This document shows positions 60,580 through 64,000 of a stretch of DNA of 64,000 bases, in pieces. Numbering within the stretch: the stretch's first letter is position 1; each line of letters starts with the position of its first letter. Origin of the DNA: Mesorhizobium sp. LMG 17147 (GTDB lineage Bacteria > Pseudomonadota > Alphaproteobacteria > Rhizobiales > Rhizobiaceae); contig NZ_JANCTC010000002.1 of the NCBI RefSeq assembly GCF_024297145.1, forward strand, positions 1 through 64,000. Direction: 5' to 3'. Position numbers and translations under genes: made by a program. Below the pieces are notes generated by a model that searched no databases, was not told the DNA's origin, and was given only the letters and a program-made list of their open reading frames with translations.

Positions 60580-60679
60580 TGTTCGCTCCTTGAGAGATTT
60601 TCATGATTGCCGGAGCGCAAGGTTTGCTCCGCCTCGTTGCGAGGAGCGCGGCGTTTAGCGCGTCGCCTGTTTCGGAACG
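60580..60679 (-). other. Upstream region of the DUF2269 gene
   Basis: Together with the doubtful ORF that follows, bases 60580-60890 contain no confirmed gene. This part should hold the DUF2269 promoter; the only structure seen is a GC-rich imperfect hairpin near 60613-60657 (GGAGCGCAAGG / CCTCGTTGCGAGGAGC). Confidence 0.35.
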
Positions 60680-60853
60680 ATGTCGCGCGCAGTGCCGCTT
60701 TGTTTCGGTATGTCGGTCACGATCTGGAAGAACCATGGCGCAAGCGGGTCGCCCCCGCTTCCAGCCAGTGGTGTGAACGCCGCCCTGGCCGGTCAGCTGT
60801 GCTGCTACGGCACAGATGCCGGGCCCTTGATCGAAAAATATGCGCTGCGTTAA
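60680..60853 (+). CDS. Candidate 57-residue ORF, unknown
   Basis: ATG 60680 begins a frame of 57 codons, MSRAVPLCFGMSVTIWKNHG and on to GPLIEKYALR, ending at TAA 60853. Third positions are about 70% G or C, in line with coding use here. A weak GGAAC lies four bases before the ATG, so the initiation signal is poor. I recognise no homologue; it could be the remnant end of a longer gene. It stops about 40 bases before the small RNA start. Confidence 0.3.
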   Translation: MSRAVPLCFGMSVTIWKNHGASGSPPLPASGVNAALAGQLCCYGTDAGPLIEKYALR

Positions 60854-60856
60854 GGC

Positions 60857-60884
60857 TTCGTTAAGCTTTACAGGCGTTTACTAT
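60857..60884 (+). promoter_or_regulatory. Promoter candidate for the small RNA
   Basis: TTCGTT (60857-60862) and TACTAT (60879-60884) are separated by 16 bases and fit the loose alphaproteobacterial sigma70 pattern. The predicted start is near 60891. No other supporting evidence. Confidence 0.4.
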
Positions 60885-60890
60885 GTCCAT

Positions 60891-60987
60891 CCAGTGATCT
60901 GGATTCTTACCGAGTGGTTGGAGCCACTTTGTTTGACGCCTCCCTGTTAAACTCCTGAGAGCCGCCTTATCCGCGGCTCTTTTTTTG
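60891..60987 (+). ncRNA. Candidate trans-acting small RNA
   Basis: About 97 bases end in a strong intrinsic terminator: AGAGCCGC / GCGGCTCT with a seven-base loop, then seven T (60958-60986). The body holds two CTCC-rich single-stranded patches, GCCTCCCTG and ACTCCTGA, of the type that rhizobial sRNAs use to pair with ribosome binding sites. There is no ORF in it, yet a terminator and promoter frame it, and it lies upstream of rcdA by 170 bases. I cannot assign a named sRNA family. Confidence 0.5.
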
Positions 60988-61159
60988 TTCGCAGGAATGG
61001 ACGTCTAGCGGCTAAATGCGGCCGTTAACCGTTTGTTAAACATGTGCTTGCCTTCGCCGGCAGCGAAGCGCATTTTCAAGCTTCAGTCGTTTAGGCTGCC
61101 GGATGTGGCAGACCAAGAGCCGAATCGGCCGGCTTTGAGGCAAGTGCAGGGGCGTAGCA

Positions 61160-61687
61160 ATGAACGAGCCTTCGAAGGCTGGCGCGAAAACCATCAAACT
61201 GGCGGAGCGCCGGGTTTTCTCCCAATCCTTCAAGCCGCTCTATCAGGAAGGCATGGGCCTGGTCGAGCAGGCGGCCGAGTATCTCGACGGCAAGGGCCGC
61301 GCCGAGGCCAAGAAGCTGTCAAGGCCGGCGGCGACGCTTTATGCGGCCGAATCAATGCGGCTGACCACCAGGCTGATGCAGGTCGCCTCGTGGCTGCTTT
61401 TGCAGCGGGCGGCGAATTCCGGCGAGATGACCCGCGATCAGGTGGCCTCAGAAAAATCCAAGGTGCGTCTCGACACCGCCTCGGCGCATGAGGAGGCGCC
61501 CGGCTGGGCCGAACTGCCGAAGGATTTCATCGACCTCGTCAACCGCTCGCTGCGCCTGCAGGCGCTGGTGCGCCGCATGGACGAGGAGATCTATGGCAGC
61601 CTCGCCGAGGTGCCGCCGTCGAGCCGTCGCGTCAATCCGGTGTCCGACCAGATCACGCTGCTCAACACGGCTTTCGCCCGCGGCTGA
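61160..61687 (+). CDS. rcdA: RcdA, regulator of CtrA degradation (DUF1465)
   Basis: 175 residues, helical bundle. FSQSFKPLYQEGMGLVEQAAEYLDGKGR, LYAAESMRLTTRLMQVASWLLLQRAAN and WAELPKDFIDLVNRSLRLQALVRRMDEEIYG are the DUF1465 core. In Caulobacter, RcdA is an adaptor that, with CpdR and PopA, delivers CtrA and other proteins to ClpXP at the cell-cycle transition. Its C-terminal tail (SDQITLLNTAFARG) matches. The same role is expected but not shown in rhizobia. ATG 61160 follows GGGGCGTAGC, a poor Shine-Dalgarno. Confidence 0.9.
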   Translation: MNEPSKAGAKTIKLAERRVFSQSFKPLYQEGMGLVEQAAEYLDGKGRAEAKKLSRPAATLYAAESMRLTTRLMQVASWLLLQRAANSGEMTRDQVASEKSKVRLDTASAHEEAPGWAELPKDFIDLVNRSLRLQALVRRMDEEIYGSLAEVPPSSRRVNPVSDQITLLNTAFARG

Positions 61688-61795
61688 GAGACCGTTTGAT
61701 AATTCTACTCCGACGGACACCTAAGGCCGCCTCGGTTCTCGAAAATCACGCCATCTGCCTCGTCAGAGCGAATCTCAAACAGCCTGCGCGACGTA
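61684..61795. repeat. Palindromic intergenic repeat, copy 3
   Basis: Left arm GACCGTTTGATAATTCTACTCC begins after the rcdA stop and pairs with the reverse complement of AGAGCGAATCTCAAACAGCC (about 61766-61786). The arms match the element at 29494-29652, and CCTCGGTTCTCGAA inside corresponds to CCGGTTCTCGAA there. It is a second full copy of the same family. Confidence 0.65.
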
Positions 61796-61863
61796 GCCAG
61801 CCCTCGTTTCTGGTTTGTTCACATTTCGCTGGCATCGCTGTCTACCAGGGGTAAAGTTGGCGG

Positions 61864-62376
61864 ATGGGGGAAGCGATTCGCATCATCGGCATCGATCCGG
61901 GGCTGAGGCGCACCGGTTGGGGCATCGTCGAAAGCCTCGGCAATTCGCTGCGCTTCGTCGCTTCCGGTACGGTGCGGTCCGACGACAAGGCCGCCCTGGC
62001 GATGCGTCTTTGCCAATTGCATGACGGGCTCGCCGAGGTCCTGCATGCGGCGATGCCGCACGAGGCGGCGGTCGAGCAAACTTTCGTCAACAAGGACGCC
62101 GCAGCGACGCTCAAACTCGGCCAGGCACGCGGCATCGCCATGCTGGTGCCGGCGCGTGCCGGCCTTGTCGTTGCCGAATACGCGCCAAACGCCGTCAAGA
62201 AGGCGGTGATCGGAGTCGGCCATGGCGACAAGAAGCAGATCCACATGATGGTCAAGGTGCTGATGCCGAAGGCGACTTTCGACAGCGACGACGCCGCCGA
62301 TGCGCTGGCCATCGCCATCTGTCATGCACACCACCGGCAGAGCATCGCCTACAGGCTGGCGGCGCTGGTCGGATAA
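61864..62376 (+). CDS. ruvC: Holliday junction endonuclease RuvC
   Basis: 170 residues. The four acidic catalytic residues are D11 ([13 protein letters not shown]), E71 (AVEQTF) and the pair in [13 protein letters not shown] (about D140-D146). [11 protein letters not shown] is also conserved. RuvC resolves Holliday junctions made during recombination, working with RuvAB. In most alphaproteobacteria ruvC, ruvA and ruvB are adjacent; here a toxin-antitoxin pair of about 0.7 kb separates ruvC from ruvA. Confidence 0.95.
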   Translation: MGEAIRIIGIDPGLRRTGWGIVESLGNSLRFVASGTVRSDDKAALAMRLCQLHDGLAEVLHAAMPHEAAVEQTFVNKDAAATLKLGQARGIAMLVPARAGLVVAEYAPNAVKKAVIGVGHGDKKQIHMMVKVLMPKATFDSDDAADALAIAICHAHHRQSIAYRLAALVG

Positions 62377-62380
62377 GTTT

Positions 62381-62431
62381 GTTCTTGACTTGTTCTCAGG
62401 CCGGCGATAAGTAATACCGACGAGGTATTAC
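62381..62431 (+). promoter_or_regulatory. Promoter with LexA-type box and 21-bp palindrome before the TA pair
   Basis: GTTC-N7-GTTC at 62381-62395 matches the alphaproteobacterial LexA consensus and overlaps a -35 TTGACT (62385-62390). A -10 TAAGTA follows after 17 bases (62408-62413). A perfect palindrome with arms GTAATACC and GGTATTAC and a five-base centre (62411-62431) covers the expected start and abuts the antitoxin ATG. The palindrome is the likely autoregulatory operator of the toxin-antitoxin pair; the LexA box adds a possible SOS input. Confidence 0.7.
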
Positions 62432-62432
62432 C

Positions 62433-62702
62433 ATGCGCGTTACCACCAAGGGGCAAGTGACCATCCCGAAGGAGATCCGGGATCATCTGGGTATCGGCCC
62501 TGGTTCGGAGGTGGAGTTCGTTCCCACTGAGGACGGCGCTCGTGTCATTGCGGTCAACGAAAACATGTCGGAGGAGGAAGCCTCGCGCAGATTCAGCCAG
62601 ATGCTCGGCCGTATGGCCGGTACGCTGGACCTAGGGGGCATGACGACGGACGAATATATGGAATGGCTGAGGGGCCCGCGTGAAGACCTCGACATTGATT
62701 GA
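62433..62702 (+). CDS. AbrB/SpoVT-type antitoxin (VapB-like)
   Basis: 89 residues. The N-terminal swapped-hairpin domain reads MRVTTKGQVTIPKEIRDHLGIGPGSEVEFV, the family hallmark; the C-terminal tail ([17 protein letters not shown]) should wrap the toxin. It overlaps the toxin gene by 23 bases. The perfect palindrome at 62411-62431 directly precedes its ATG, as expected for a self-repressing antitoxin. Confidence 0.92.
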   Translation: MRVTTKGQVTIPKEIRDHLGIGPGSEVEFVPTEDGARVIAVNENMSEEEASRRFSQMLGRMAGTLDLGGMTTDEYMEWLRGPREDLDID

Positions 62703-63102
62703 CACAAATGTCTTGGTCGACGTTTGGGGTCCTGCCGGACGGGAGAGAATGTGGTCTGCGTCGGCAATTACCGCATGCCGGCGCGACGGCGCGCTTGTCA
62801 TCAACACAATCGTCTGGTCCGAGCTCGCGCCGCTGATTGCAACGGAGCAGGCCCTTCGCCAGGCAGCCGACATGCTCAAGATCGAGCGTGAATTCGTGCC
62901 GTGGGAAGCAGCCTTCCTTGCCGGTGTCACGCACTCGCGCTATCGCCGCGCCGGCGGCATTCGCGAACGAACCTTGCCGGATTTCTTTATCGGCGCCCAC
63001 GCAGTTGTCGCCGGGCATCGCCTGCTGACGCGCGATGCTGCGCGCTATCGCAGCTACTTCCCGGACCTCGACATCATCTCTCCGGAAACCCACCCGGCAT
63101 GA
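62680..63102 (+). CDS. PIN-domain toxin (VapC family)
   Basis: 140 residues. The acidic PIN residues are D8 ([10 protein letters not shown]), the glutamate in [11 protein letters not shown] (about 50), D102 region ([31 protein letters not shown]) and the last aspartate. VapC toxins are RNases that cut tRNA or rRNA. The start is a GTG overlapping the antitoxin gene. The stop TGA overlaps the ATG of a short duplicated copy of the ruvA start (63099). Confidence 0.92.
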   Translation: MKTSTLIDTNVLVDVWGPAGRERMWSASAITACRRDGALVINTIVWSELAPLIATEQALRQAADMLKIEREFVPWEAAFLAGVTHSRYRRAGGIRERTLPDFFIGAHAVVAGHRLLTRDAARYRSYFPDLDIISPETHPA

Positions 63103-63132
63103 TCGGCAAGCTCAAATGATCGGCAAGCTAAA
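63099..63132 (+). repeat. 17-bp tandem duplication of the ruvA start
   Basis: ATGATCGGCAAGCTCAA (63099-63115) is followed at once by ATGATCGGCAAGCTAAA (63116-63132), differing at one base. Only the second is in frame with ruvA. The first opens a six-codon ORF (MIGKLK, stop 63117-63119) that overlaps both the toxin stop and the ruvA ATG, so ribosomes could be handed from vapC to ruvA. Confidence 0.9.
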
Positions 63133-63736
63133 AGGCACGCTGGACGAGATCGACGAGGATTTCTGCATCGTCGACGTGCATGGCGTCGGCTACGTCGCCT
63201 ATTGCTCGGCGCGTACGCTGGCGGCATTGCCGCAGCCGGGCGAGGCGGTGGTGCTGTTCATCGAGACCTATGTGCGCGAGGACATGCTGCGGCTGTATGG
63301 GTTCCAGTCGGTGCTGGAGCGCGAGTGGTTCCGGCTGTTGATGAACAATGTGCAAGGCGTCGGCGCTAAAGTGGCGCTGGCCATCCTGTCGACGCTGGCG
63401 CCGGCCGATCTCGCCAATGCGATTGCGCTGCGCGATATCGCCATGGTCAGCCGCGCGCCCGGCGTCGGCAAGAAGGTCGCCGAGCGCATCGTCACCGAGT
63501 TGAAGAACAAAGCGCCGGCCTATGCGGGCACCGCCTCCGGCACCATCGGCTTGAAGCAGGAGCTCGGTGAGGGCGTTGCCTCGGCGCCGATCACCGACGC
63601 CGTCTCGGCGCTGGTCAATCTCGGCTATTCGCGCGACACCGCCGCCAATGCAGTCGCAGCGGCGCTGAAGACGGCAGGTGAGGAGGCGGACGCATCGAAG
63701 CTGATCCGCTTCGGGCTGAAGGAGCTCGCACGGTGA
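63116..63736 (+). CDS. ruvA: Holliday junction helicase subunit RuvA
   Basis: 206 residues, standard size. It begins [31 protein letters not shown] (OB domain I), continues with the helix-hairpin-helix domain II ([42 protein letters not shown] text) and ends with domain III that contacts RuvB. The tetramer binds four-way junctions. The frame is open upstream but ATG 63116 matches the conserved N-terminus. ruvB would be expected next; instead a second AbrB-type antitoxin begins 67 bases later. Confidence 0.95.
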   Translation: MIGKLKGTLDEIDEDFCIVDVHGVGYVAYCSARTLAALPQPGEAVVLFIETYVREDMLRLYGFQSVLEREWFRLLMNNVQGVGAKVALAILSTLAPADLANAIALRDIAMVSRAPGVGKKVAERIVTELKNKAPAYAGTASGTIGLKQELGEGVASAPITDAVSALVNLGYSRDTAANAVAAALKTAGEEADASKLIRFGLKELAR

Positions 63737-63803
63737 GACGTTGCTGCAAAGTGAAATTCCAACTACTATGTGATCGGTAAGAATTTTCTCCAGGAGTAAG
63801 AAT

Positions 63804-64000
63804 ATGGGCGCATATGCCAGTCTGACCTCCAAGGGACAGCTCACGATTCCAAAGGACGTCCGCGACGCCTTGTCGCTCAAGACGGGCGATACGATCGCCT
63901 GGACGGTCATGCATGGTTACCTGATCGGAACGCCGCGCAACCTCGGATTTGCCGACCTCGCCGGATTCTTGGGAGATCCGCCTGGCGGTCCCGCTACGCT
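63804..64000 (+). CDS. AbrB/SpoVT-type antitoxin, partial (runs off window)
   Basis: ATG 63804, with CAGGAG upstream, opens MGAYASLTSKGQLTIPKDVRDALSLKTGDTIAWTVM, a clear SpoVT-AbrB DNA-binding domain, and the frame is still open at base 64000 (65 codons). It resembles the antitoxin at 62433 in fold but is not a close copy. A PIN toxin is expected just beyond the window. It lies where ruvB normally follows ruvA. Confidence 0.85.
   Translation, partial: MGAYASLTSKGQLTIPKDVRDALSLKTGDTIAWTVMHGYLIGTPRNLGFADLAGFLGDPPGGPAT

Overview
The window reads as chromosomal DNA of an alphaproteobacterium of the Rhizobiales, most likely Mesorhizobium or a close relative. GC content is high and codon third positions are mostly G or C. 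Protein families such as GapR, RcdA, DUF6867, Rdx/SelW, fused-type pyruvate carboxylase and a 6S RNA placed beside 5-formyltetrahydrofolate cyclo-ligase fit that group. Most genes are ordinary chromosomal housekeeping or transport genes. No tRNA, rRNA or CRISPR array was seen.

Layout. 1-2443: the end of an IS630-type element abutting an MFS transporter that seems to have lost its native start, then a small MscS channel. 2596-8346: cell-envelope and RNA block rsfS, rlmH, EnvC-like factor, ctpA, YibQ-like deacetylase, rppH. 8376-10940: alanine racemase plus D-amino acid dehydrogenase. 10979-13577: a LysR regulator divergent from mmsA, whose 3' end is tandemly triplicated. 13980-14903: two related small secreted proteins, the second broken by an in-frame stop. 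Its upstream region carries a LexA-type box and a hairpin that covers the ribosome binding site. 14917-18885: a GntR regulator divergent from a probable hydroxyproline catabolic operon (deaminase, FAD oxidoreductase, epimerase). 19220-25269: a branched-chain amino-acid type ABC transporter operon. 25501-28959: pyruvate carboxylase.

29233-35116: GapR, MsrB, and a MoxR ATPase / VWA / metallo-hydrolase operon with a HicAB toxin-antitoxin pair and a GNAT gene between moxR and the VWA gene. 35262-37896: 6S RNA, cyclo-ligase, YmdB-type phosphoesterase, TerC. 37918-43363: two small stress or detoxification clusters, each divergent from its regulator (ArsR, TetR) with a clear palindromic operator. 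Each contains one damaged gene. 43630-54839: rpmE, an MsbA-like exporter, a DUF3857 transglutaminase protein, M32 carboxypeptidase, a MotA/OmpA-like pair, hemolysin III, inositol monophosphatase and elongation factor P. 54979-55825: a deletion scar joining the tails of a LysR gene and a divergent alcohol dehydrogenase. 55869-60579: Sel1-repeat protein, ThiE-like protein, DMT exporter with divergent AsnC regulator, TauE/SafE, DUF2269. 60891-64000: a candidate small RNA, rcdA, ruvC, a VapBC-like toxin-antitoxin pair under its own operator and LexA-type box, ruvA, and the start of a second AbrB-type antitoxin.

The main theme is genome decay and small rearrangements within a stable chromosome: five broken genes or gene pairs, three tandem duplications, at least three palindromic intergenic repeats, and toxin-antitoxin modules lodged in the ruv and moxR operons. 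The strongest candidates for unusual regulation are the 14391-14681 leader and the ruvC/ruvA interval. All product names come from reading the translations, with no database search.
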